From positions 22,356,001 through 22,420,000 of the forward strand of contig JAWZYU010000004.1 of assembly GCA_038380435.1 (NCBI GenBank): 64,000 bases of DNA, in the 5' to 3' direction. Positions 45,270-57,049 of this stretch are shown here, piece after piece. A program made the position numbers and the translations under genes. The notes below the pieces were generated by a model. It did not search any database, was not told the DNA's origin, and saw only the letters and a list, made by a program, of their open reading frames with translations. This DNA is from Ryuthela nishihirai (lineage: Eukaryota > Arthropoda > Arachnida > Araneae > Heptathelidae). Every line of letters begins with the position of its first letter. The first letter of the stretch is position 1.

Positions 45270-48200
45270 TATGAACTGAGCCTGATCATGGGTAGGTTCA
45301 AAATAACACATACAACTTCAAGCTCAATCATAAACTTTATTTGGTAATTGTGAAAGAAATAATTAAAAAGCAAATAACTCCTTTTGACTGCAATTTTAAC
45401 AAACATTGTAGTAATAAAAATCAGTAGTTAGTAATGAGAAATAAGTATCAGGTAGCCATCAGACAGAAAAAGAACATTTTTCTCTTAAAAGTTCAAAGTA
45501 CTGTTTTCCCACTACACCAGCACTCAGTAATGAACATTCGACTACGTTGAAAATATTTTTTTTTGCCCGTTAGAAATGCTTGAAACATTTTGAAGAATCA
45601 AAAAATAAATAAAGGGATATTAAATAATGCATTTTTTTTGCAGCTTCTGTTCTTATCAAGATATTTGACCCTGGGGATAAGTTGTCAAATTCCTGGTGTA
45701 AGAGGGATTTTTTCACCATTTTTTCATATTTCGAACTTGTGGCACAGATTGATAATTTGCAATCAGCATTTAAAATTTTGCCAGTTTTCAGATTTAACTG
45801 CATCCAAAAGTCGAAACTGAAACCATGGAAAGAGTCTGAAGGGATGAAAGCTAAAATTATTTTAATATCTATCCAAAGGAAAAAGAATTTTCGAAAATGA
45901 TCTTAAAATTTACTTTTTTCCAATACCTTAAAATGTCAAGTTTCTCCAGAGAAACATTATTCCAATGAACTTTCCCATAGCTACAACGTTAAAATTAGTA
46001 GCTGCAACTCAAATGGAGGTATTTGAATCGAGTTTTACATTGGATACTTGCAGATACTTTCGCTATTGTCTAAATCCATTAAACCTAACTAAAAAATTTA
46101 TACATTTATGTCAATTTATTTCTGTTTTATACTTTATCACATGACAAGGAGGCCCACGATGGCAAGTTGCACCAGACCCCCCCCCCCCCCCCCCGAATAT
46201 AGGCGCCGACTCTGGTCCATTGAGGTAGTAATACTAGAGGACTCCGATTCCCGTAGCATTGACTGCCATGATCACAGACGGCTGTGTCTGCCGACTGCTT
46301 AGTGAGGAAAGATACCCATGATGCCTTGTGAATTGGCTGCGAACAACGATGAAGGCTATTTAAAAATGCTTAACAAATGATTTAAATGAGGCAGAACTTT
46401 GCTGTTTTTTTTATTTCAATGAGGTTATTGCAGTGTAGTAATTAAAGCAAAATAGATTTAATTAATACACACTTACTGATTTATATCGGATGAAAAGCGA
46501 AGACTCTGGAAACTGCTTCTCTTTCAAATCGAGGTTTTGTATGAAAATTTAAAAAAATTCGATATGTTCTTAATATGTGATTAAAGCTGAACTAAATTGA
46601 CTGTAAACTTAGCAGACTTTAATTTGAGCCCGTTTAAAACAGGAAGAATGGTAAACATACTTTAATATATAATACATGATCAAATCATTCAGCTTAAGCG
46701 AAAGCCCTCAAAATTTAGACCTTAATAGTGCAAATCTGTGCATTTAAAAAACATGAAAAGTCACATTTATTTTCTTTTCATTAAAAAATATGAATTTTTA
46801 TTAAAAATTGAAAGAGATAATCAGAGTGTAAACCTTTTTTTAATTCAGCTGAGGCAGGAAATCAAATCTCCTCCCAATAAATGACAGAATTTAATATCAT
46901 GCTATAAAAAAACCCAAATATTATAAGCTTATATAATATGTTACCTAAATAATAATAATACACTTTGGCAAAATAAAAAATGCAAAGCAGACGTCTCATA
47001 AATTTAATGCCAGATGCTTAATATTGCTTATTGTAATAAAATGTACGAAAACATTCTTTCAATTTCGTTAATTCAGGCTTTATTAAATCACCTACTTTAC
47101 ATATGCAAATATTATTAGTTTCGTATATTAAAAATTCGTGAACTACATTCGGCTTAGACAGAAAGGTATATTGAAAAGTTGACAACCCTTTATTTTTAAA
47201 TCCCTTAGTTTAACAATTTCGATTTTTAATTTATCACAAAGAACACATCTCGTAATTTTCGTAAAGTACTAACCTATGAAATGTCAAATTACTTCCTTTA
47301 CAGCATTTATTTTTGCATCGGTATGCGGAGCATGAAGTAGGCATTTCACTGTTGAGTTATTAAAAACACGATACTTTCTCCTATCGACTAGGCTTAACAT
47401 CTGTACGTGTTCATGGCGTCCGTTGCGTCTTGTCTCTAGTAATATTACCTCAATGCTCTGTACATAACCATACTTTTAGTGATATTTATCAATATTGTTA
47501 AACCCTATATGAAGTTAGTATGAAAAATATCTTCCTAACTTGAGAACAGATTTTCCTCTTCCAATACGTTTGCAAATGTAGCAAAGAGAAAAACAATGAA
47601 ATTATACTTTAAAATTCAGATATATTCCGTTTTCTTATAATACCGTTTACAAATAATTAATAAAGAAATATGGTAACTATGTTTATCAAACAGTTTTCAC
47701 ATCGAAAAATAGGGGTTTTTTTGTCTGTGAAAATTTTTTCCTGCAAGAATGAAATTCTCCACATTAATGATAATTTGCTTTATAATTGATATTTGAATCA
47801 ATTCATTCGTGGTTGGAGGTCATTTCATTCGTTGGTGATTGGAACTTTCTTTTGCTAAATAGCTAGTTTTATTTTACTGAGCCGAGTTGACCAGTCTTGA
47901 CATATCTCAAAATATATATCAGAAAAAAATTAGACTAAATTGCTTGTTTGAAGTGAAATCATTTCTGTTGCTGTGAATGATTAGCCTTTCTGTTTTAAAA
48001 ATAAGTTATTTGCTTCCCCCCCCCCCCACTTTTTTTTACATCTGAACAAAAAAAAGTCCTATAACCTAGTTGTTATTTTTGTTAAATGACCAGCAAGTAA
48101 AATTCAATTCCAGGCCACCAAGTAGAATTTAGTTCCAGGCTGGCATGCAAAAATTGAATTTAAGCTGCTTGTATCAAATGTAGACTTCTTAAACATAAAA

Positions 48201-48275
48201 ACTGATCCCTGTATGTACTTTTTACTCCTCATTTTATTTTATTGAATGGCCAAACATGCTTTGAGCTCTAATATA
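45270..48275. other. AT-rich stretch with few features
   Basis: About 3 kb with an 18-base C run (46177-46194), the candidate promoter at 46225-46345 and another C run near 48017. No repeat family or exon recognised. Open frames are short and shadow one another. Confidence 0.45.
46225..46345. promoter_or_regulatory. Candidate promoter patch (ZNF143-like site beside CCAAT)
   Basis: A locally GC-richer segment holding ACCCATGATGCCTTG near 46313, close to the ZNF143 consensus, followed about 6 bp later by ATTGG, an inverted CCAAT box. For a minus-strand gene this is a plausible proximal promoter for the bZIP gene or another transcript. An 18-base C run lies just left at 46177-46194. No exon is assigned. 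Confidence 0.22.
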
Positions 48276-48280
48276 CACTG

Positions 48281-49322
48281 AATGGACAAATTATTATATA
48301 CACTCCGATAGTAATATGCAATGCGGAAGTATCACATCCAGGCACTGAAACTGTCAATGAATATAAATAGAGGGCTCTGCATATTGGAAACCAGTTATGG
48401 AAAGTAATCATGGGTAGAGGCAGCGACATGAATTTGACCGTGACCAGATAGCAGGAGCGAGGAAGGCCAGTTGCTCAATCACTGCAACTGCTGAACGTTA
48501 GGATTTCCATGCGAGTCACACGTGTTTACCATGACTAAGTAAAACACGCCAAAACTTCCAACCAGTGGGAGAAATGTGGACGTAAACATGCAATTGAGTC
48601 TCGAGGTGAGTGCAGACTGTCCTGCATTCTTACAAGGAATCGCTATCGTCAAGCAGATAATGTCGGAATTGAATGAGGGCACGCCCACAAGCTTATGCAC
48701 AAATATCCGTCATACGATGCAAAAAAAGCTATGGACAGTCGACATCCATATCGTGTCCCCTTATTGACTGGCCTGTCGCAACCGAAGTGGACTGGAACAC
48801 GTCATCTGGTCTAAAGAATTACGGTTTGAACTCTATCACGCCGATGGCAGGGTACTTGTGTAACCACACGAAGCTGTTGACTTAGCTTGCGAACTTAGGG
48901 TCACAGGCAAGTGTAGGCAGTGTTAACCATTTGGGTTGCGTTTACATGGGCTTTCTTAGAGTTCCTCGTACCCGTTACAAGATATGTGAACATTTTCACT
49001 TCATCCGTTCATAACGATTCTCTTTTGACACCATGCCAAACCACATATTTCCCGAGTAGCGGCCTATTGACTCCAGGAGTATTCAAATGAGTTTATCACA
49101 CTCGAATAGTCCCCTCAATCACCGAACCTCAACAGAGTTGTTTGCGAGGCATATTGGAAAGATCTGTTCGAGCCCAACCGTGGATGCTCTGCGATCTTGG
49201 CTTCATGTGCAGCACTCTACTTCCGTGTTTTCAACATCTCATTGACTCCTTACCAAAATATCTGGCTGGTTGTGAGGGCAAAAGATTATTAGGTAGGTGT
49301 ATATATTAATTTGTCCACTGTA
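48281..49322 (+). mobile_element. Tc1-like element, decayed
   Basis: Ends CACTGAATGGACAAATTATT and, reversed, CAGTGGACAAATTAATATAT, near TA. The interior translates in broken frames to Tc1-like pieces (RKHAIESRGECRLSCILTRN; RYRQADNVGIE; PYRVPLLTGLSQPKW). No open frame remains. Confidence 0.75.
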
Positions 49323-49564
49323 ACAACATTGATTATAAATAAAATAAATCAAGTTCAAGCCTTCAACTACACCATTTCTTGTGTAGTTTTTCTACTAAGG
49401 TCTCCCTTTCCCAAAAAATCTTTTTTTATGGCAATTACTTGAAATGTGTTAAAAAAATAATAAATTACCTATGATAAAATGTTGGTTTTAAAATTTCATT
49501 TATTTTTTTCAGATTCATTTTGCATAATAATAGTATAAATAAATACTGATGTACAACTATTAAT

Positions 49565-49790
49565 TGGAACATAATGTGCAATGTTTATTCAAAAATTACA
49601 TAAATACACTTTGAAAACTTTATACATACATCGCATCCAGCACGAAAACAAAAAAAAAAACGTTTATTTTTGAAGCAACTTCTAACACACCTTGATGACT
49701 AGGAATTTTGGCAGCATTCAAAAATCAACCAGTGGGGCAAAAATATAGTTACTGGATGTAATGCAACACACAGCGTAAAACTGGACATGC
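49565..49790 (-). terminator. 3' UTR and poly(A) signal of the myosin light chain gene
   Basis: After the TGA stop the minus strand runs through about 200 bp of AT-rich sequence to an AATAAA signal at 49584-49589. Cleavage would be expected about 15-25 bases further on, near 49565-49570. No other coding potential is seen. The signal sits on the strand and at the distance expected for this terminal exon. Confidence 0.6.
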
Positions 49791-49819
49791 TCAGATGCTC
49801 ATTACTTGTCTCACAAAAT
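49791..49819 (-). CDS. Essential myosin light chain, terminal coding exon
   Basis: On the minus strand the acceptor CTTTTTGTTAG is followed by two bases completing an Asp codon and then FVRQVMSI and a TGA stop. Joined to the exon at 61071-61148 this gives NIHYE-DFVRQVMSI-stop, matching the characteristic end of essential (alkali) myosin light chains, where the last EF-hand-like helix ends in an FVxxVM motif. The phases of the two exons (1 out, 1 in) agree. The protein wraps the first IQ motif of the myosin heavy-chain lever arm and stabilises it. The exon holds only nine codons of coding sequence and the rest is 3' UTR. Confidence 0.8.
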
Positions 49820-49989
49820 CTAACAAAAAGAAAAATAACTTTAGAATTGTCTAGCATTCTATTCACTGCAAATTTTTAGAACTGTAGAATAATCCAAATA
49901 TCATATTTTAATCACAGCTCATATTCAGCTATACACTATTACGCTTCATTTGTCTCTATAAAAGACAGTATTCACTACTCCTATAAATA

Positions 49990-50100
49990 AATAAATACCC
50001 CCTCAAGCAGCTACTTGCCACAGAGGTCTGACAGGAGCCTGTCAGTTTATATGCCATAGTAGGTCTGTGAGGATGGCAGGACCTCAGCAGAAATCACTAC
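49990..50100 (-). repeat. SINE family B, body fragment (minus)
   Basis: Matches the 3' body of the family B copies (CTCAAGCAGCTACTTGCCAC, then GAGGTCTGACAGGAGCCTGT) without the tRNA head. Lies upstream of the myosin light chain terminal exon, inside its last intron. Confidence 0.65.
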
Positions 50101-50373
50101 TCCTACATTGCATAAAAAACAAAATTTACTTTAATACATTCAGTAGAGCCACTTCCCTCCATGTTATATAAGTGGAAGCTACATAACCTCAAAACGTTAT
50201 TATGAGAAAATGGAAGATAAATCAAAGATCTGAAAGCTAACTAAAATCCCGATTTTCAATATTCGCTTTGTACTTAAAATAGTTATAGGCTATGAATATT
50301 TAATAGCAACAAAGCAAGCCTTAACAAAATTGAAAAATTATTTACATTAACATTTGAAATATATATCTGTTGT

Positions 50374-50597
50374 ACTAAATGGTGGCCTTCTTGGAGATCA
50401 CCGAGATCCAACATTGTCGACACACAGCTGTTTCACCTGCACCTGTCACACTGCTACACGATAGTGATAGCTGAACATCGTATGTCTCCCCTTTATATAC
50501 CACACATCGCAGGTGACATCGTCCCTGTGATACGCATACAGTGCATTGCATGTACTCCAGTTGATGTCGGTGTTCCAATCATTTTGATACACCCCTG
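50374..50597 (-). mobile_element. Tc1/mariner-type terminal fragment
   Basis: Reverse complement begins TACAGGGGTGTATCAAAATG and includes a TATATAAAGGGGAG promoter-like box, as in the 5' untranslated part of some Tc1 elements. No transposase remains. Confidence 0.45.
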
Positions 50598-50616
50598 TAC
50601 ATTCTACCTTTTTTAA

Positions 50617-51088
50617 TATATATATATCGTTTCATTCCTAGCTTCTCAATGCGTATCCACAGTTACAGTCTTACCATTCCTCCCTTTTGCAATTTAAGGT
50701 TCCAATCTTCATGAGATCCCTTGTTGTATACCTAGCCTCAATTAAATCGACGTCTTATTTTTTTTTTGCTGTTTATGTCACAATTGTGCGGAACGTTAAC
50801 CTGGCCAACTTGTCACCTCAGTTGACATCACCCGTTGGCCAGAGTAAAAAGCTCAGAAAGTATTTACAATCTTCTAATGAGTGTGAATTCGGAGCAAGTT
50901 AACAATGCCTCACAATTGCGACATAAAGCTAGAAAATGACAGGATGTCAGCGTAATTGAGGCTACGTATCCAACACGGGATCTTATGAACAGTGGAACCT
51001 TAAATTGCAATAGAAAGGTAAGACATTGAATTTCTGTTGTAACTGTGGATATGCAATGAGAAGCTAGGAATGAAGCGATATATATATA
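50617..51088. mobile_element. Foldback element with about 200-bp arms
   Basis: Left arm begins TATCGTTTCATTCCTAGCTT and pairs with the right arm ending AAGCTAGGAATGAAGCGATA; pairing continues through CATATCCACAGTTACA, TAAGGTTCCA, GATCCCGTGTTG-like and GTCACAATTGTG segments towards the centre near 50850. Flanked by TA-rich runs. No ORF. Confidence 0.8.
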
Positions 51089-51099
51089 AAGGGGAATGC

Positions 51100-52250
51100 A
51101 TATATAAATTTTGTTTTTTATGCAGCCTATGAGTGGTGAATACTGTCTTATGAGCTTTTTATGGAAACAAGTACAGTGTAATGGTGCATATAACCACAAG
51201 AAATGCCTAATAAAGAATAATCAAAAACCCTTCCAGTATATAAGTTTTCCCACAAAAATTAATCGATTTGCTATATGACTCAACAAACTACATTTTTTTT
51301 TAAATACACTGATATAGTAGCAGAATTATAAGCTAAGTCAACAGTTATCTCAACATTTAAGTTCTTTATGCAGTACATGCATTTCCACATCTGATATTAC
51401 TTAAGTAAAACAAACATACCTAAATGTATATATATATTAAAACTATAAAAAAATGTATTTTTATCAAAAGTTATAACAGTAATAGTTTTACATTATAACC
51501 TTCCTCTTAACACTGCTCCTAATGACTAGCAACACAGTTTGAGGCCCCTTACACTAAATGATTCTAATATACTTTAACTCATTAATCTACATCTAATCCC
51601 AACAATACTCAGCTAATAGAAATGCGAAAATAGTGCTTCAGTTGTATTTCTTTTATACCTTTTAAGTTACAGTTAATTACATAAAATGCAAGAAAGAACT
51701 TTCATTAAAATTTATATATATTAGTAAAAACTACGGAGCAAAATATGGGTCATTATTAGAGAATATTCATATTTAAAGTGTTATTTTACTAATTAGGTAA
51801 CAAAATAATTGTCTATCCAAAATAACAAGAAATTCTTTCATACGTAACCTTAAATGTCAAATTTCCGAATCACTGGATTAGTAGAAGTGTCAATCTTTTG
51901 ACTCCCCAAAAGTTCCAATTTGACACTTTTTTTTTTTTGAAAATATATCAGAATCATTTATTTTGAAGTAATTCATAATTTACAGCATTTCAAGGAAAGA
52001 ATCGCTGCAGCTGTTGCAAACGTTATACTAGACATGCTGAGCCAAACTATAGCAGGAGGTTGAAAAATCATACCACCAATGGCACACATACTGCCAGTCT
52101 GTTGAACACAAAACTTCGGAAGTTTTTGATATGTTGTACACACAATTTGTTAGTTAATACAATTTATCACTTGAAAATATATTCTTTCAAAACGAATCTG
52201 TATTTTAATATACCAGTTGAATATTTTTCATGCTTGAATTTGGTTTTTAT
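51100..52250. other. Intron stretch without recognised features
   Basis: Part of the last intron of the myosin light chain gene. AT-rich; nothing recognised beyond short homopolymers. Confidence 0.5.
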
Positions 52251-52303
52251 TGAACTGCAGCTCTGAAAGACCTAGCTGTAGCTAAAGCTTACCATGATAG
52301 GTT

Positions 52304-52619
52304 GGGTTATCTCTGAGCAGCACTTTTTTACACACCATGGGCTAAATGGCCAGGTCACAAGGACCCCCGAAGGCTCAGAGAAGGTTGGGGGAGGGGACCC
52401 CACTAGAACAGTTGTTAGACGACAGATGGTAGACTTACGTCAAGGCCATCGTGTGTTCTTTAACGTGCACAGGGTATGGCTCTCCCACACACAGTGCCAC
52501 GGTGTACCATCCAAAGGACGGAGGTCTTTCCAAGAGCCCATCGGTGTCCCCTACTGACCGTGGGCACAGCAGGGAGTTTTGCGGAGAAAAATCTCAGTGC
52601 TGACCCAGCTGGGAACCCC
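52304..52619 (-). repeat. SINE family A, head-less (minus)
   Basis: Tail at left, body to ACCCAGCTGGGAAC at right. Perfect 8-bp duplication GATAGGTT at 52296-52303 and 52620-52627. Inserted in RTE copy E. Confidence 0.85.
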
Positions 52620-53010
52620 GATAGGTTACTTAGTCATTACAACAGTCATAGTTTGCTTACTACTGAAGTTGTGGAAGAATGTGACTGTTTTAAACATGTT
52701 TTTCTTTAAACCAACAGTACTCTTTTAGGCAAATGAGTGCAGAGGTGGCAAAATTATTTGAATGATAAGGCACTTAAGTTTATTTCGGAAAGAAAGAACT
52801 GTAGGCACATCCTTAATTAGCACCCTACTAGTCCTAACAGAAAGCATTATGAAAATCTTAATAAATGTGAAAAGGACCAGTTTATAGCTAAGAATCTTTG
52901 GCTTGATAGCTTGGCTGACAAAGTGGAGGAAGACAGCAGAGTTAAACAGCACAACTGTTATAGAATGTGAGGATTCTGTCATGGCTAAGTGGGCTGAGCA
53001 TTTCAGTGAT

Positions 53011-53689
53011 AAATCAATAAATATTTTGCAGAAAAAAAATTCTCAGACCTACGGAACTTGAATCTGCATCTCACCAGAAACATGCCAGAGTATTCTACCA
53101 TTGAACTAATGCCAGCTCTGCCTTTTTGCCACCTGAGATCATAGATTGTGCCAACAATTGGTCCTAAAATCTCTGCAACGAGTTGTCTAATTAGCAGAAA
53201 AAAGACAGCTGGCCAGTGGCGTCAACACAGTGCCCTGCCCCCCCCCCCCCCCCAAAGAAAGAGGGAAAACAAAACAACACTAGAAAATTTCCCAAAAATC
53301 TTTTCCTAATTAAAATAAATTTTTTTATATTTATGTTGTGTCGTGTCTTCTATTTCTATACTACTTATGAATTAGCGCTCACATAAGGTGAGAATACCCT
53401 GTATCGCGGGAATCATGGTCGCTATGAACACAAGGCAAACGAAGTAGCGCTCTCGGACAGAGTGCTACTTCGTTTGCCCGAGACAGGCCAATGGGCCCCT
53501 TGGCTCCCCCCCCCAAGATTAAATCCTGAGTGTGCCACTGGAGCTGGCATTAGTTCAATGGTAGAATACTCTGGCATGTTTCTGGAGAGTTGGTTCAAGT
53601 CCCATATGTTGGCGAAATTTTTTCCTCAAAATATTTCATTTATCAACGTCAAAAAGTCAGCAGGTAATGCTGCGATTGTCATCTGTATA
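53011..53689. mobile_element. Inverted-repeat element with tRNA-like arms
   Basis: Bounded by ATTTCAGTGAT on both sides (ends at 53010 and about 53700), which is target sequence from RTE copy E. The two arms are about 110 bp. Each contains, reading from the centre outward, GAGCTGGCATTAGTTCAATG, then GGTAGAATACTCTGGCATGT, a B-box-like GGTTCAAGTCCC (right arm) and a T-rich tail. The interior has a C run (53237-53252), a hairpin (GGCAAACGAAGTAGC and its partner at 53432-53480) and another C run. The right arm tail AATTTTTTCCTCAAAATATT matches the tails at 63.3-63.8 kb. Confidence 0.75.
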
Positions 53690-53795
53690 TTTCAGTGATG
53701 TTCTAAACAATGCAGTTAGTTTTATTCCCATTGCTTGTAATGATGACAAATGCATTACTAACTTTAATGTTGGCCCTATAACAGTCAGCCATCAT

Positions 53796-53923
53796 GTGGC
53801 CGAGTGGTTAGCACACTTGGCTACTGATCTAAGGGATCTGGGTTCGAGCCCTGGGTAAGGCATGGTTGCTTGTTGTTTTTCTGCTGCCCTGCCATCCTCA
53901 CAGACCTACTATGGCATATAAAA
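53796..53923 (+). repeat. SINE family B (plus)
   Basis: Head GTGGCCGAGTGGTTAGCACA (A box) and GGTTCGAGCCC (B box), tRNA Ser/Leu-like, followed by the body start and AGACCTACTATGGCATAT. Flanked by AACAGTC (53783-53789 and about 53924-53930), so it inserted in RTE copy E. Confidence 0.8.
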
Positions 53924-54287
53924 CAGTCTGAAGTTATTTTGGCTTTCTAAACTTAAACTACATAAATCCCCAGGGGTAGATGAAATTACTTCTGAAAGAA
54001 ATGCTCAGAGCTGGGAATGTTTCAGTTACCTAATGGATGACTGAAATTTAGAATATCTTTTATGATAAAAGGCACGGTTCCTAAATTTTTTTTATCCGAG
54101 TTATTATCATCATCCCTATTTTTTAAAAAAAGTAATCGCAGTTCTTGTGCTAAATATAGGTGTATCAGCCTGCTTTCTGTTCCAGGTAAAGTTCTTTGCA
54201 CGATTGTGCTTAATAGCATTAAGAATCTGGTTGATGGTCAATTGCGTGATGAGCAGTGTGGATTCAGAAGTGGTAGTAGGTATGTGT

Positions 54288-55008
54288 TGTGATGGTCCAC
54301 CCATTCATTTTTACTTTTCCTTAACCAGTTTTGCTTTATTTACGTTACATTTATCATTTCGGTGATTATCTTTTTTTGACATTGCAATTCTTGTTTCTGA
54401 GCAGTAGGAGCTGCTCATGCGCAACTCAGACCTTTTACTGTCAGCCGCTAATATGCGCATGTAGGACACGACCCCTCTTGCATCACAGCTAGTGCAATCG
54501 TCAGATTATTCAAATGTTTTCCCGGCGTGCAACAGACACGTGCCGCATTTGTACACCACGTTATGCTAAGTGATGTCAGGTCACAGAGCCAGAGGTGTAG
54601 TCATAGTGGAGAGAATGAAAATTGTCAGTGGAGATGTAGGAGTAATTGAGAGAGATGTAGTAGAGATTTAGATAGATGCGAGTGATTAGTACTCCAACTT
54701 TTGTATTCTTCTATTGATTTTGGAGAGTCTTTGAATTTTTTGGAAATAAACTTTGTTTTAGAAACTTTTAAATTTTTGCTCTTTTTCTCTTGAGCAACGT
54801 TGATTTAAACTCAATAAATTAATTAAACTTGACAATCCTTTTTGAATTTACTCAATAAACAAGGCTAGAGAAATACCCAACGAACCCTATTTCAACTTCA
54901 ATTGGCAAGTTAATATTTCCATGCCCGACAAAGCTATCCAGAATTTTGAATAAATTTGGATCAGATAAAAGGTTCAACTTGAAAGGTTAATTATCTTTGG
55001 AGCGTTAC
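54288..55008 (+). mobile_element. Solo LTR, copy 2 (721 bp)
   Basis: TGTGATGG start and GGAGCGTTAC end, with the 5-bp duplication TGTGT/TGCGT (one mismatch) at 54283-54287 and 55009-55013. The interior has TTGGAAATAAACTTTGTTTT near 54738, consistent with a poly(A) signal. No internal retroelement region, so recombination between LTRs probably removed it. Inserted in the reverse transcriptase region of RTE copy E. Confidence 0.85.
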
Positions 55009-56097
55009 TGCGTAAATTAGATATTTCCATTCAGGCAGATTCTTGAAAACTGTTTAGAGTTTTGGAAACCTCAGCTTTTTACTCGGTTGATTATGAGATC
55101 ATATGGCATACCAGACAAGTTAGTTAATATAATGAAAACTCTAATAACAATGAGTCATGTGTGACAGTTGGTGTAAAGTTGTAGCAATTAGTTTAGCATC
55201 GCATCTGGTGTATGACAAGGGTGCATTTTGTCTCCTTTCTTCTTTGGTTACTGATTATGTTATGCAAAACTCACTGCGAGGGAAAGATTTTGGTCTTAAA
55301 TGGTCTAGAGATCTGAAAATGTCTGATCTAGATTATGCCGATGATTTGTCCCTTTTGGCAAATGACGTTGATGAGATGTGACTCTTTCATTCGAGCTGTT
55401 GATGAGACTGGTAAGAGTCAACCTCCTGTTTTAGAGTTGGTTTGGTTATAAACAGAGAGAAAACTAAAGTGATTTAAATTGGTGAGGCAGGCTGTCATAG
55501 TTTAATTATCTTGGAAGCTATATAACAGATACTGGTGATGTGTGGCATGAGATTAACAGACGAATAGCGATTGCTGTCAGGACACATCTATGGAGAGAGT
55601 GGAGAAATAGGCATACACCTTAAGACTAAAACTAGACTGTATAATACCTTGGTTCTTTCCAGAATTAGTTATGGTAGTGAAAACCGTGATCCTTTTTAAA
55701 CAAGATAACGGGAAACTTGATGCTTTTGATTTTAGATACTTATGCAGTATCTTGCGAATTAGGTGGTTCAACTTTGTAAGTAATGATGAGGTTAGGCAAA
55801 GGAGTCTGCAACCTCCTTTAAGCAGAATATTGTGGAGAGAGAGAGACTGTTGGTTTGGCCATGTTGTCCGTATGGATAATTATAGATTAGCAAATAGGGT
55901 TATGAACAATGTGCCTAAAGGTCTCAGAAAGAGGGGGAGACCAGAATGCAGTGGGCAGACAATGTCTAACAAGACCTTGTTAGAATGTGTGTATGATGGC
56001 CAGATGTAGCTCAGGAGAGACATGTTTGGAGAACTAAATTGCATAATTGGTTGAACCTCCGTAGCCCAGGTGAGGATGATGATGATGATGATGATGA

Positions 56098-56589
56098 AAA
56101 TTCAATATAGAGAAATATTAAAAAAATTAATATTAAAAAATTTTAGTACAGTTAGTTATCATTAAACACATAATTATGGAAACCATCATAGGCAGAGTGA
56201 CAGGTGATAGTAAAATAAAAGAAATTTTAAATCTGAACTGTGTTTTATCATAGGTAAAAGCTCGATATTTCAATGCAATACAAGGTGGCAAAGATGAAAC
56301 TATATTCTGAATTTGGGAGTAGGTGGTCTAGTATTTAAGGAAATTATGGGAGCCAAAGCTGCTAAAAGGAGACCTTTATCTACCTTTTCACAATTAATAA
56401 AGTGGCACGACTTTATTGGTACATACTGTGGGGAAACTGAGAAATGTGACAACATGAAGTGGATGTCATCTGGGTGGCTGCCTGAAATAAATTACAGCTA
56501 TTATATATATATAGGATTTGAGTAAAAATATGAACATGATTTTAATATGAACATTAATTATTATAAAATTTAAAATCTCGAACCAGGAA
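56098..56589. other. Stretch with an unassigned short ORF
   Basis: A plus-strand open frame at 56313-56525 (70 codons, including KAAKRRPLSTFSQLIKWHDF) has a more protein-like composition than its surroundings, but no splice context or family was recognised. Confidence 0.25.
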
Positions 56590-56715
56590 CTCTAACAGAA
56601 TCTCGAACAGGGCTTGAACCCAGATCCCTTAGATCAGTAGCCAAGTGTGCTAACCACTCGGCCACGAGACGTCTGACTGTTATAGAGCCAACGTTAAAGT
56701 CAGTAATGCATCTGT
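56590..56715 (-). repeat. SINE family B head joined to RTE sequence (minus)
   Basis: Reverse complement reads RTE sequence (ACTTTAACGTTGGCTCTATA then ACAGTC) followed by GTGGCCGAGTGGTTAGCACA and GGATCTGGGTTC, the same junction as at 53745-53860 but inverted. It is therefore a duplicate of that junction and not an independent insertion. Confidence 0.7.
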
Positions 56716-57045
56716 AAAATATGAACATGATTTATTATATATAGAGAGAGAGGATTTGATTAAATATATGAACATGATTTTATGATATTAATATTCTTTT
56801 TTTTTAAATTTAAGGAGATGCTTGATTTCTGAGAATGAAGATGTCTCTTTCTCCTTGATTGACACACATATCTAAAAATACCTCAATAAATAATTTTGTT
56901 TGATAATTGAATTTTATTCAGGTTCTTGATTAAAGCAGATATATTTGCTTTAAGCAGGAAATATAACATTGCATTAAAGATATTTTCATTTCACTCTCGA
57001 GCTTCAGAGTGCATTCTTATACAAATTCACAGAGGATTTTGAATT
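56716..57045. other. AT-rich spacer
   Basis: Repeats the phrase ATATGAACATGATTTTA seen just left of the preceding feature; otherwise nothing recognised. Confidence 0.4.
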
Positions 57046-57049
57046 TTTT

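Larger units (their letters stand above)
52257..56097 (+). mobile_element. RTE LINE copy E with four later insertions
   Basis: LINE pieces at 52257-52303, 52620-53010, 53690-53788, 53923-54287 and 55009-56097 join in order from just before the linker to the 3' tail (GATGATGATGATGATGATGA). Interruptions are a family A SINE, a tRNA-like foldback element, a family B SINE and a solo LTR. Motifs are decayed (LDYADDLSLLANDVDEM near 55330; RKRGRPECSGQT near 55930; VDGQLRDEQCGFRSG near 54232). Nonfunctional. Confidence 0.85.

Noticed and set aside
46177..46194. C and G homopolymer runs (also near 28150, 48017 and 53237) as functional elements
   Set aside because: Common in AT-rich animal genomes and prone to sequencing error; no structure connects them.
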